Shown here: piece by piece, positions 1-12,806 of the stretch | Numbering within the stretch: position 1 is the first letter of the stretch | How the letters are laid out: every line of letters starts with the position of its first letter | DNA from: Phylloscopus collybita | Lineage: Eukaryota; Chordata; Aves; Passeriformes; Phylloscopidae | Length of the DNA: 64,000 nucleotides | Assembly: GCA_027886175.1 (NCBI GenBank) | Contig: JAJNNQ010000009.1 | Span: forward strand, 21,797,501 to 21,861,500 | Reading direction: 5' to 3' | Translations under genes and position numbers: made by a program | Notes under the pieces: generated by a model | Told to the model about the DNA's origin: nothing | The model's input: the letters and a program-made list of their open reading frames with translations, nothing else | Databases searched by the model: none

Positions 1-535
1 CAAATCCACATTTTGTAAAGACTAAATTGTACTCTTAAAACCAGAGGAGTTTGTTTTAGAGTACAGACCTTCTGAATCAGTAAGCCCCACTTGCTAGGGC
101 TTTTGGTATTTTGTCAGGTATCAATGTGACATCTAGCACCCAAACTACCACAGTTGCATAGTTTGCAGGTATCTGACAGTCCAGCCTGTTCCTTGTTATT
201 CTTAAGTCCGCTCCATAAACAGCAGCAACCTCAGGTCATTTTGCAATTCCTTTAGGGTTTCCCTCATCTGCACACACTCAGTGACTGAAAACCTGAGATT
301 AAAGAGTGGGTGCACTTAGAGCCCCCTGAAACACACGGCCACCCCAGGTGCCTCCTCTCAATGTAAACCAGAGACATCTTTCATAATACACTGCAGATCA
401 TTTCCCTCTCATGAGAACATGTTGGCTTGTTAGAGAAGACAAACACATTTCTGGAAGCATGAAAAGAATGTTGAACAGCAGGCCACTTTTACCCAAATCA
501 CTAGAGCACCATTTAAGATGGATTAATTGGGTATT

Positions 536-716
536 CCCAGGCAACCAGCCACAGGACAAGAGGACACCCTCTAAAGCTGCACCAGGGGATGGTTAGGTTG
601 GACATTTAGGAAGAAATTCTTTACAGAAAGGGTGACTGGGCATTGGACTGGGCTGCCCAGGGAGGTGGCGGAGTCTCCACCATTGGAGGTGTTTAAGAAG
701 AGACTGGATGTGGCAC
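536..716 (+). mobile_element. CR1 LINE 3'-region fragment
   Basis: This segment matches the usual CR1 3' region: 'caggacaagaggacac', 'ggaagaaattctttac', 'ctgcccagggaggtgg' and 'actggatgtggcac' in order. It aligns with the same stretch of the copy at 9236-9410. The terminal part with the final short repeats is missing, so it is truncated at both ends. Confidence 0.85.
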
Positions 717-1156
717 AATGAAACAGAACACTTTTTACTGACTTGATATCCCTGATTTAGAACTGTTAAATTTCGGAGTTTGACCTATATTAACTTTATC
801 CAGAGAATAAGGTCATCTCAGCTATCTTAAACTACACCGAAGCAAAGTCTGTACTCTAAAACAAATTTAGGCTTTACAGTGCACTTGAATCAATACTACC
901 ACTCCAGTATCAACTGTATCAGAACTTTGTCCACTGTAAAAGTTTTACTTCTTGTCATGAAATACAGGAAATAGTGAATGACGAATCAGAAAGCCTTGCT
1001 GAATTCCCAACAGACTGCAACAATACAAGAAATACCACAGACCTTCAATACACACCTCGATTATCTAAAATATTAACTCAAATGGTTTGCTCTCCATGTG
1101 TATTGCAACTGATCTTTGTTTAAAATGTCTTCATAGATAGGGTTTATGTATATAAA

Positions 1157-1214
1157 CACTCACTTGTAAAAGGGAAAACTTGTTTATATACACTCACTTG
1201 TAAAAGGGAAAACT
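1157..1214 (+). repeat. 34-bp period direct duplication
   Basis: The 24-base string 'cactcacttgtaaaagggaa' plus 'aact' occurs identically at 1157-1180 and 1191-1214, with similar flanks (ttatata). Confidence 0.9.
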
Positions 1215-2513
1215 AACCTGTACCTTTAAAAAATCCCTTAAAAATTATAACTGGTATTACATAGGAAAACCCCACTATCTTTCCCTTTCTCTCTTTTAAA
1301 CACTTATGAAAATAAATAGGCCACTTTTTACTGAGAAATGCTCCAGGGCTAAATAATATTCTTTTCCTCACTCACAAGTTGTTACAATTACCACAAAGCA
1401 ACAGCTAGAGGAACATAATTAAAGCCATAGTTTTAAAAGATGAAACAGATCATGTACTCCTCTCATAGACTCAGATATCATCCTTTAAGAAAACAAAAAT
1501 TACTGCACAGAACAGGGACAGCAATGAGGTTCCATAACATGTGAGAAACATAACTGAAGAGTGAAGCTGCTGAGTTTAAAGAAAAAGATAAATGAGCTTG
1601 TCTCTCTTCCTTCCCCATGCACCCAGTGTAATAAGGATTCAAAGCTATATATCAATTAACAAATCAATGAAACTTCTCCTGCTGCAATTTCTTTATAAAT
1701 TCAGAGAGGATTAAGCAAGCACAGAGACCTTAAGGCAATAGATTACATTTAATCATGAAGTTTCCTCTTCCGTCAAAAGAGCTGCTAACCATTTCATTTC
1801 AACTAAATATATTTAACATGCATGTATACCCACATACAGTGCAGTATTTTTGCCATTAAACATGTTCACATCTTTTGAAGATTTACACAGATTGCTCAAT
1901 CTTCATTGTTAATTATGGGCTGAAAAAAGAAAGCCCAGACTGTCCAGCTAGAAGTTAGCTGGGAATTAGACATAGATAATTATACAGGTGGTGTATGTTG
2001 GCAGTGAAAACACACAGAGCTTTCTTCGCTTAAGCAAATGAGGTTTCTGCTGTTCTTAACTACAGCATCTTTTAATACATTAACATGGCATTACCAGAAA
2101 AAAAAAAAATTATCATCAGCCTCTACAGAATCAGGCTGGGCAGTACACAGTCAGTAACCACAGCCAGTTTAGGAACATGTAATTCTGAGCTGAACACAGT
2201 CCCCCAAACCCATTAATCATCAGGATCCATTAGTTAGCTTACTGCTCAAATGAGCAACAACTGAAGGGATAAAGGAGAGGGAGAACGGCATCAAATACTT
2301 ACCGCTCAGCACACAGTCCCGCATTTCTGCTACAGTGCTCTCCTGAAGGTTGTTAAGTGTCAGCTCTTGGAGAAAAGAAATCTGACTTGCCTTTGTCACA
2401 CTAGGAGCTGTAATTTGCCTTGCAGGCATCCACACAGTAGCTTTAGACTAATAGACCATAGCTTTGAAAATACAGCTCGAGACAAAGGCTACACTAATGC
2501 AAAACTGTTTTCT

Positions 2514-2535
2514 GGGGGGGTGGAAGGGGGAAGGG
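2514..2535 (+). other. G-rich run with quadruplex potential
   Basis: A run of seven G, then five G and three G with spacers of five and two bases. This can supply four G3 tracts. It sits about 110 bp from the CpG-rich patch. Confidence 0.4.
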
Positions 2536-2639
2536 CTTAGGTTTTTTTCTTGTCACTTTTTAAGTTTCTTACCTTTTTGTTGCAGCAAACAGTAATTAAA
2601 TGCTGAGCACGTCATACAAAACACCCAAGTCAATGCTCT

Positions 2640-3010
2640 GACTGGTCCCCGTCTCTGTTAGTGTGTCTGTAGGCATCAGATGATGCAAGTGCACTTGATG
2701 CAGCCGCGTACTTGTACTTCAACGACGGGGGGCCAAATACCCCTGAGAACAGCAGCTCATTCATTTTGCATCGAACTGAAGCACATCATGTCAGCTCCCA
2801 CTCTCCCCACGGACTGTGCATGCCTGTGTTTGCCGGCTCCAGCTGTGAGCAGTGGGTGCTTCCCCCTGGAAGGCCCTTTGGCTGGCTCGGGGTGTGTCCG
2901 TCCCTCCCCTCCCATCCCTCCCGTGCTTGCCCGCTCCCCGCGCTCGGACCCGCACGCAGAAGAGCTTTCTCTCCTCCCCCGTTAAGGACTCTTCACTGCT
3001 ACGCATTGTG
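2640..3010. promoter_or_regulatory. Small CpG-rich patch, possible internal promoter or enhancer
   Basis: About 370 bp with roughly twenty CpG dinucleotides by eye, including 'cccgctccccgcgctcggac' and 'agccgcgtacttg', in surroundings that have almost none. There is no obvious TATA box. It lies deep in an intron. It could be an alternative promoter, an enhancer or a GC-rich remnant. Confidence 0.35.
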
Positions 3011-6000
3011 TTTCTAGCCAGTAAACTTCAAAGATTAATCTTTCGTGACAGAAGTAATCTTTTGGGGAAAGCTGAAGTGCACAGGGAGTCTGCACCTCTC
3101 AGTTTCCCAAAACCTCTGCAAAGCATTCACAATGTATCTCTGCACTGAATGCACCAGAGAAAGACAGTCTCCTTAAAAAGGCAACAAAGATTCACAGCTA
3201 AATCCAAAAATTGAGACACAAGTAACAATTACATTTACTTCAATGAAATTACATCCGCTTATGCTGGAAGTGAGATTTATCCTTGAGTTGTAAAAACAAA
3301 CACACCAAATAATTTGATTTTCCAGAACTGGAACATGCAGTAATAGTAAATCCAATTTAGAAGTGTTATTTGCACTGAAGGTTCCTGGAGCTCTAGTTTT
3401 TTTTTTTTTTATCAAAACTCCCCATCAAATGTGCTCCATCAGCAACAAAGAGCTGCTTCTGGCAGGGACTGCACTTAAAATGTCTCAGGGCTTAGGCCCC
3501 ATTCCAGGTTAGTTATTCAGCTTTCACAGCTATCTGCAGCATTGCACATCACTCCTCAATGCAGGAGGAAGACTGGGGGGAGGCAAATTCTGACCAAGGA
3601 ACAACCCCAAGTTTGCAAGGACATTGGTCACCACTCTGCAAGTCACTCCTCTCCATCCAAGGGAATTTCTCTTTTAAATGTGCCAGCAGAGCTGTCTATG
3701 GGATCACACCTGTTATCTCCAAGGAAAATGAGCCAACATGAAAAAGTCCAACAACAAGTCTCTTTAAATTATCTGAGCCCAACCTGAGTGAAATTAGAGG
3801 AAGATATTTCCACCAGCAGAGCTGAGAGGGTGAAGAGCAGTTAAGAAAAATTTTCTGGCAGTCCATTCTTTCAGCCACACAGATGCATAAGGAGCATGTT
3901 TTTTTTACCACGTAAATATACCCTGAGAGTCTAGTGGGATTCCTTCCTTCCTTTCCTCCAGCTTATCATCAACAAGGTTTGGCAGGACCAGTTATGCTCA
4001 AGCAACAACCTGTGCCATCCCAAAAGCTTTCCACTGATTTCCAGGGAGTAACAGGAAGGAATTCAATAAACAAATCTGTTGATGCTGCCTAAGATAAAAG
4101 AGCTCCAGCCCCTCCTTGGATGTGCTGAATGCTCAGTGCTAAGAAGAATTCAAAGCCATGTAATAATTTTTGCATTGTCCAAGGAACTTCTCAAAAGTCT
4201 TGACATAAGTGTGGAATTCACTTGTGGGGAAAGAAAGGGGCATTTTATGGACAAACGAAGTGGCACCTGAAACTGGTTAATGTGGTAAAATATAAATGCA
4301 ATACATTTATAATCTAGGTTCCAATAACCAATAACTTCTTTACATTTGAAAATGAGGACACAATTAAATGATAACTATTAACTGTTACAACAACCCTCTT
4401 CATTGCTGTTCTCATCCTTTAGTCGTGGTAAGTAGAATACAAGAGGGTATGGTAGCCTTCCAGCTGGCCAAACAACAGCACTCATGAGAACAATATCAGA
4501 CTTTTACTTAAAAGGCTTCTAAGGAGAGGAGCCAGATTTTGCCATTTTAATATGCTGGATCAGTTTTTAGGAGAAAACTGCTCTTCTCTGATCCTCCTTC
4601 AGTACCGAGAGAAAAAAAGAGATTCAGCAAAACTTTATAAAGTTTTTTAAAAAAAGTATAATTAAAACTAAATCTCAGTTTTCAAGTTATTAATTAGTTG
4701 GCTTTTCAAAAAGTGACCTGGGGTTAAATTCTAATCCTGTGTTGGTTTTGATATTTTGTTAGATGTCACACTTACTGCCTGTGCACCTGTCAGTAATGAT
4801 ACTGCTGGATACAAACATGTTTCAAGGAATAACTTGCCCTGCTTTCAGCATTTCATGTTCCCTTGCCCCACATCCTCTGTTTCTCCAACTTTGTTACTTC
4901 TAGTTGCTAAGTATGAAAGGGGCAACAGATTTACCTCTGCCACCAGATATAGGAAAATCTCCCAGAGCTTGATTAGCAGGCAGTTTCTGAAAACGAAAAA
5001 CAATCTGAGCCAAATCTCTTCCCATTTGTGCACAAACTATTTGCTTAATAACTACAGCTGTGTTGCCATGGCACAACTTAGCTTTATCAATTCTCCATCA
5101 CACCAAAAAATGTGAATTCAAATATGAATTGAAAATTTTATTTACAGGCTTCAGGGTAATAGTGGTGGCACCTGGTTTCTGATTGCTTCCAGTTTACTTG
5201 GTCAAGTGCCTTTATTCTGAAAATAAAAGGTGAAACTCACACAGAGGTCTTCTTTCATGAACTGTATTGTAAAAATAATCATCAATAAGCTTTGAGACCA
5301 GTCCTGGAAGTCACAGAATACCCTGCTGGATGCCAAGTTTGGCTAACAAGCTCTCCCTAGCAACAACTGCTACCAAAAACGCAGTGAAAAAATTTCCAGG
5401 GCAAACACCACACTGAGTCCCATTTCCCACTGCCAGCCAGGCACTGTGAACTTACAGCCAAATCCCTTGGCAGGAAGAATCTTTGTACTGCAATTTACCT
5501 GCAGGCTGCAAAAGAAATAAATTTACAGCAAGTAATGGGTCAAATTTACACTGACAAAAACATCACAAGCAGCCAGCCCCAGGGGCACTCTCAGCTCATG
5601 AACAGCTGACAAATCCAACTCCTGCACTGCCAAAAGTGCCAAATCAAGGTAGAAGGGGTGTTTTGGGGCTTGCCTGGTGTATAAATGACACCTGTGTTCC
5701 AGGCTCTCCTTGCTATCATGTGCTGCCCTCTCACAGGTCCACAGCTGGGGTCTGTTTCCCAAGCTGCTGCGTTCCTCACTGGGGAGGAGGTTCAGCCAAG
5801 CTCATAATGAGGGAATGGGTGTTTAACACAGCAAAGAATCTGGGCAGATCTCCATGCACTTGGCCGCAATGACATGCCCAATTCTCAGGTTAAACCGCCA
5901 GTGAACAGCAGGGCACCTGAGTTAATGAAATTAGCTTATCCTCTAGACACAGGTGGGATCGTGTTCTCCCTAAACTGATCAGATATTCCCTTTCCATGGC

Positions 6001-8981
6001 CAGAATCTGCGTCTCAGAGTGAAACACCAAGTATCCCATCACACACTGCCCATGTAATACTAGCAGAGCTATAGATGGGCTGAAGAAACAAAACTACTAT
6101 CAGCATCTGAGATCCTCATACTCACCCTGAGCACGTGTCAAGGACTGGATCCAAGTGTTTCACACAAAATTTTGAGGGAAAAGAAAATGAGTTTATGAAT
6201 TTGGAACTTTGATTCAGGTTGCAGTCTGTTTCAGTTTGACCAAAAGGAAAAAATTATTATAGCAACATAATCATACTGTGAGGCCAAGAGTGTATTTTAG
6301 TCAGTCCTAGCAGCTGCCCTCACACTGCTGGCTCACAACTGTACTCTTGCAGTCCTACACTTGAGGTAAAAGCTGGAGCAGGTTTGCACCTCAGCTCATT
6401 CAACTGTAGCACTCAAAAGTTCCACGCACATTTGTTTCTTTTCTGCTCCACAGAAGAGAAACAAATGTTTCCCAAACTAGCCCTGCCTTTTGCTGTTCTG
6501 AAGCATCCATCCTATCCCTGACACAAAACATTTTGACAGTTCCAGGAAACAAAAAATTAGTCCTTTTTGCAAATGTCAGAGCACTACACATATTCTCCAG
6601 TCTTTAACAACCTAGAGGCTTCAAACCTCCCCTCATCATGATAATCTACTTTCATCACAAATTACTGTGCAGTAACAGCAGTGCTAATCTTCTAATTTAT
6701 CTGAAACTTCCTATTATTTTCAAAAAGAGGAGAGAAAGTGAGAGGCAAGAGAGGAAGCATTTGAGGTTTAAATCCTGGATTCAGGCAGGGAGATGCAAAT
6801 CTCCAAACAAATAACAAAATGAATTTCCAAAATCCATGGATGGATGAAGAAAATCTGAAATACTACCTTGAATCCTAAAGGCTCCAAAGTGACAAAATGA
6901 ATACAGCATTTGTGAATGCCTGAGTTGGCAATGCCCCAGAAGAATTATGTCTGTCTTTTTTACATTAAGACTCTTGAAGCCATGTATGTACTTCATAAAT
7001 GAACAGAGGGCAAGAACAACTGCCCGGTTTGCTTTGTCTAATTCATCTCATAATGTTCCTGATGGTGGTTGAGTAAAAGCAGAGATGAAAAGCTATTTCC
7101 CTAAACAAATACACACAAGTGTCCTCCAAAGAGAAGAGAAATCGAATCTTTCTTAGTAATTTATTTTCTTGTGGGTGTGGGTACTGTCAATCTTAAACAC
7201 ATATCTACATTGTTGGAGATACATATATGAAGTTTCTTTATGTTCTTCAGAGACTGCAAAAAAGGAACAGACAGAAAATGAACTTCTTAATCCATGAAGA
7301 AAGACTGATGAAACACAACTGCAAAGCAAATGCAGTTCAGTACACCCTTAGCAAACTGCACTACACTCGTGATAACTTGCCAAAGGAAGGACCTTCACTG
7401 CTCTGATACTGTCTGCATAAGGACCCAGGAGGGCCCTTCCCATCTGGGCTACTAAAAATAATCCTGTTAGTAATCTACAGTACCTCTTTCTGCATCTTGC
7501 TGGCAAATACAGCATCATTACAAACACTGTTGTGTCAGTATGAGGTATCCCAGAACACAGGCAAGCTGACTTTTGCACAGGGTCTTGTCTGAAGTGGAAA
7601 AACTCACTTCATTGATGTTAAACACAGGATCAGGAAAATACTATGTCAAATACTGAAGACAGCCACCTTACAGACCTTTAACTTTTTTATGCTCTTTTAA
7701 AAACCATAGTAGGCTCCTTACTTTTCCTCCTGCTATTTTGTGCTCGTATAGGAACCTTAGTCCTGCTAAAGAAATAACATTTACACCATCCTGATGCCCC
7801 CAGAGGCACTACATTGATTTTGCTGAGCAGTATTCAGGTCTTGGAGGTCCACCTCTGTAAGTTATGGACTCAGTGGTGAAGCTAATAAAAACTTCCCATC
7901 AATTATAAGGGGAATTTGGTACAACTCAGGGTGTACAAGTGGACATCCAGCCGACTTTGAAATTTATCAAGGTGGGGAGAGAGGAACTTCAAGCAATGAA
8001 ATATTGAAATTTTAGAGATAATTGAGTTCTATGTTTAATGCATTAATTCAGATTAGAAATCAAAATAATTTTTATGAGATTAAGATGAATATCATTTGTG
8101 TGAAGATGATTGTCATCAGAAGAGATAGAATGCACTCTATTGTTTCAATGTCACTAAGCACAAATTCCCTTAAAAAAATACAGACGTTATTGTAACGATT
8201 TCTAAATACAAAGCCAAGTCAGTCAGTAAATAAATCCCTAAACGTTTAAGACACTTGAATTATCTGTTGACAAAAAATCTTTTCATTTGCTCAAATTAGT
8301 GTTTAAATTTCTGCTAATCAATCTGCACATATCAAAGAGGCTTCAGCAGGCAATCTACCTCCATTGCCAGAGGCCAAATTGTGCTGAATACCTCTGACAA
8401 AGGCCCTTTTCCCTGCTGGCGCCAGCATTAGGAAAGAAGCCAACATACTATTCTCAGAATTAAAAGCCTGAAGTGAAAATGCTTTCTAAATACATGGAAT
8501 GGATAAGACAGTGTATGCTACGATTTACATAAAAATGCACTGCATATAAATATTTGAATTGCAATCATCCAGCAGCAAATGTGAAAAACCATCCAGAGGT
8601 AGATGTGACACTTAAATAATTGAAGTGCTAAATTGCTAGCAAGAGAATCCTCTTATATTTTAGAGGCACATTATTATATAAGTGCAGGTAGTCGAGTTTG
8701 TGACTGCATAGAGAGAGACACAGGTCAAAGTCTGTACTTTGTTTTACTGTTGCATATAGCAAATTCCAGAAGACATTCAGTGGTCTACAAATACGTAGAC
8801 ATGTCACAAATCCTCTTGATATCAGAAAAACACTCGTGCAAATATCAGATGTGTCTTTACATAGGTGGATATAAATATTTACACAGTAAAGGTGTACACA
8901 GAAACATCCTACTCTCTCTCTAGCCCACCAGTACAATACTGACATAAGATGTTTGGATAGGAAGAAAAGCTACACAGGTCA

Positions 8982-9496
8982 CTTGAGTATTATGTCCAGT
9001 CCTTGAATATTGTGTCCAGTTTTGGGTTCCTCAGTTCAGGAAGTGCATTGAGATGCTTGAGTGCGTCCAGAGGAGGAAACGAGGCTGGTGAGGGGTTTGG
9101 AACACAAACCCTGTGAGGAACGACTGAGGGAGCTGGGGTTGTTTAGCCTGGAAAAAAGGAGACTCAGAGGTGACCTTATCACTCTCTACAGCTTCCTGAA
9201 GGGTGGCTGTAGTCATGTGGGGGTTTGTCTCTTCTCCAGGCAGCAACTGACAGAACAAGAGGACACAGTCTCAAGCTGCACCAAAGGAAATATAGGCTGG
9301 ATATCAGGAAAAAATTTTTTACAGAAAGGATGATAAAGTACTAGTATGGTCTACCTGGGGAGCTGGTGGATTCACCATCTCTGGATGTGTTTAGGAAAAG
9401 ACTAGATGTGGCATTTGGTGTCATGGTTTAGTTGAGGTTAAGGTTGGGTTGGACTTGATGATCCTGGAGGTCTCTTCCAACCTCATGATTCTGTGA
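8982..9496 (+). mobile_element. CR1 LINE, 5'-truncated, with intact 3' end
   Basis: About 515 bp from the end of ORF2 through the 3' UTR in plus orientation. It reads 'tgtccagttttgggttcctc', 'gcctggaaaaaaggagactc', 'acaagaggacacagtctcaa' and ends with 'ttccaacctcatgattctgtga', the typical CR1 tail. Only the 3' region survives, as is usual for CR1 insertions. A 20-bp near-duplication sits at the 5' edge (8982-9020). Confidence 0.93.
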
Positions 9497-10248
9497 GACT
9501 TTCTGTCTGTACTTTTGTTTTTTAATTTACTACATTAGAAAATTGTGAATTGTTATTTGGGAAGGAAGATGCTATCTTTTCTTTGCACAGCCTCCTTGGA
9601 GAGGAATCAACAGAAGATGTATGCATCCAAGTGATGACCACACAAAGTAAACAAGGTAAGTTTAAACCATCTTTCACTGTGAGGTAAGATCAAAGCTTCT
9701 GGGTGTTGAAATCTAGGAGAGTTGTAGAGAGTCTGGGAGTAAGACGGATGTCTTCTGTTGACAGCTATGGAGTGGACAGCAGCTGCTTTCTGCTTCACTG
9801 TTTTGCCATGGAGTTGAAGCAGCAGTTACAGAAATCAAGCCAAGTGTGGACACAGCATCTGCTTGATAAACATGCAGTAAAAAGAATAGTAGAAGAACTC
9901 ATAAGATTTCCACCCCAAACTGGCAGTCAGTAGCTCTCCCAAGCCACAGACACTTTCACAGGCAGCTCAGCTGTTCTTGAGTGACTTCCCTGATAGCCAC
10001 ATAAATTCATGGATTCCTCTAGCTGTATTCTAAAGTGTTCAAGTTTAATAGCTTATATAACAGGGAATGTGTGCAGATTTTCTAGCACAAATCCGTATAA
10101 AGGCTTTAAGCCAGGGACTCAGTCAATGTGCCATCTTATTGAGACAAGCTGACTATATCACAGTGGTTATTTGTAGTCCACGTCTAGATACATCATTTGT
10201 CTTAACTGAAACTTTTACAGCTGAATAATTTCAAGTGCTATTTTAAAA

Positions 10249-10472
10249 GGTTCAGGTTGGAGATCAGGAGGAATTTCTTCCCAGAAAGAGTGACTAGACT
10301 TTGGAATAGACTGCTCAGGGAGGTGGTAGGGTCACCATCCCTGGAGATGCTCAAGAAAGACTGGACGTGGCACTTGATGCCATGGTCTAGTTGACAGGGT
10401 GGTGATTGCTCTAAGGTTGGACTCAATGACCTCAAAGATCTTTTCCAACCTAATCGATTCTGTGTTTCTATG
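10249..10472 (+). mobile_element. CR1 LINE 3'-end fragment
   Basis: About 220 bp: 'ggttggagatcaggaggaat', 'ctgctcagggaggtgg', 'ctggacgtggcacttgatgc', 'ggttggactcaatgacctca', ending 'cgattctgtgtttctatg'. Plus orientation, 3' end kept. Confidence 0.9.
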
Positions 10473-12527
10473 TATTAATTTTTCATCTCATTAGTGAGAT
10501 TACTCAGAAAGGATAGAGTTGAAGCCACCAGCAACAGAAAACCATTGGTGCAAAACTATGAGTGTTTTAAATTAGATAATATTTCAAGTTAATACTGGCC
10601 TATTTCAATACCTCTTGAATGCCACTGTGTCTTTCATGTTAGATCCCAAAGCTAAAATAAACCAGTTTAATGAATCAAAGTAGGAATGAACACATGCAGC
10701 TTTTTCACCCACTTGACCATATTTGCTTTAAAACCCATTAATTCAGTAAGCTTGACTGGATTCCCCCTTTTACAGCTGTATTGTTTCATTACTCCCTCCT
10801 AGAACACACTGCACCTCCAAACAATAATGCCAGAACTTATGGATATAAATAGGAAGTTTAGCATAAATAACTACCTAAACTATTTCTTTGTGAGAAGGGA
10901 AAATGCTACCAAAACATACAGAAAGAGATCTTCAAATGCAGCTGGCTTAGGGAGTAAGAAAAAGCAAAAGATAACTGTGAAAACCCAGCTAAGAGGAGAG
11001 GTCAGAAAAGCCAGTAAAATCCTTTTCCTTCGGTGTAATCCTTCACCTATGCTCTATTTATGTGATTCCTTACAGTATGTTTTGTCCTTATTCCAAGGTT
11101 ACAGGGACCAAAGGGAATAGGCAATATTGATTAATGGTGTTTCAGAGATTGAAGAGCTCAGCTGAAATTACACATTCTTTGAGAGGTGTTATCTTTTCAG
11201 AAGAGCAGGTGCAAACACCATTTCTGTTTTAATTTATTTTTTGCTTTTCTTGACCATATTGCTAATGCAGAAGAGAAAGTTTATTTACATTATCTTGTGC
11301 AGAGAACACAAGCTGAGAAAACCACATTGTTGAGCTGGAAACTGCACTGCAGCTCTTTTCATGTACACATTAGCACACAGTCCTTGTATACATGAATATG
11401 CATTTATCCTGGTAAAATCACCTGTTGCTATGAGGTGAGAAATACTAAAGCCATTTTTGCAAAAGCAACTTTCCCTGATTATGGGTTTGCCATCACCAGA
11501 AAAAAAGCAGTAAGATAAGATCAAGAGAGAAGCAAAAGTAAACCTAAATTTAAAAGTTACAAAGATAAATTTATTAACACACACTAAAAGAAAAAATGAG
11601 AATCAAAATGAACCTTTTAAAACACTCCTTCTCTTCCTCCCAAGAGTTTACTTTCCTACAAACAACATAAAGAGACAAAACTTGTGATTTTTAGTCAATT
11701 TCACTATTTAAAAATATTCTTTCATTAGTTCTTCAGGAGAAAGGTTTCTCTTAGAACTTCTACAGAATTTCTCTATTAACAATATAGAACAGTTCTCTTG
11801 TAGGTCTTAACTTTAACAGAACTGCAATTCATCTTTGGCCCCCAGACATGGCATGAAAAAGGACAGGAGTGGGATCAGAGATTTCCAGTCTTGCATGTAG
11901 CTTCTGGTAAATATTGTGGCTTGCCACAGCAGGTCAGAGCAGACAGAGTGACCTGTGCACACACAACCCTTCCCAACAACTCCTGCCCTACTGGTAGGGC
12001 TTATGTTCATCTAGGAGAGTCTGCTATTGCCTCCCACCCCCAGATACATTCCACCAAAAGCATACAACATTATTGGTGCCACATGATTGCAAAAGGTACA
12101 TTTCTCTTAAATGTTTCCTAAAAACATCCATGACCAGCAGTTCTGTCTTTAGGAAAAGCGGGTACCCAGCCTGAAGAAATATGATTCATTATCCTACTTT
12201 ATAAAGAACATAATGGAATGATTTTATTTCATAAAGGAATGTAAGTATTTGGGAAAAGAACTATAAATGCTTTAAAATAATTAATGAAAATCAAAGCTGG
12301 CATCCTTTACTCTGTAAAGCTGCATCACATTTAGGTGTTCCTTAAAATGCTCTATTTATTTTCTGACCGAAGCAAGGTACTACAAAAACTGATTTGAAGG
12401 GAAATGTGTAATGCACCCATTTTCTAATGCAAACAAAGAACTCTAATGGTTTATTCATCAGGAGTTAAAACCTTTTTACTTCCCAGCATTTCAAACTGAA
12501 TTTGTCCCTTTTAGATCTCTCAAAAAT

Positions 12528-12559
12528 CTGTTTTTCACTTCAATGGAAGTGAAAAACAG
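12528..12559. repeat. Perfect 14-bp inverted repeat (hairpin)
   Basis: The arm 'ctgtttttcacttc' at 12528-12541 and its exact complement at 12546-12559 are separated by the four bases 'aatg'. The stem is short for a microRNA precursor. Confidence 0.9.
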
Positions 12560-12806
12560 TTAACCCATGCCCAGTCAACCATCAGTCACTTAGAAGAGTA
12601 AAAAATTCAGAAACCTTTAGTAACCTAAAAAATTAGTCACCCTTCCTTTTAGAAATTTAGCCATTGGTAATCAGAAACTTTGAGGAAGATAAAACAAGTC
12701 TCAGAAATTCTTTTACTGGGAAAGATTTTTCATGTTTGAAACTACATTTCCTATCAAAAGTTAGCGACAAAAACCTCCAGACACCTACTATTGCAAATAT
12801 CTTGAC

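Noticed and set aside
8911..8923. Possible AGAGAG microexon (minus strand ctag|AGAGAGA|gtagga)
   Set aside because: Every acceptor choice in the AG run leaves an odd length (7, 5, 3 or 1 nt), so the in-frame 6-nt Arg-Glu microexon cannot be made.
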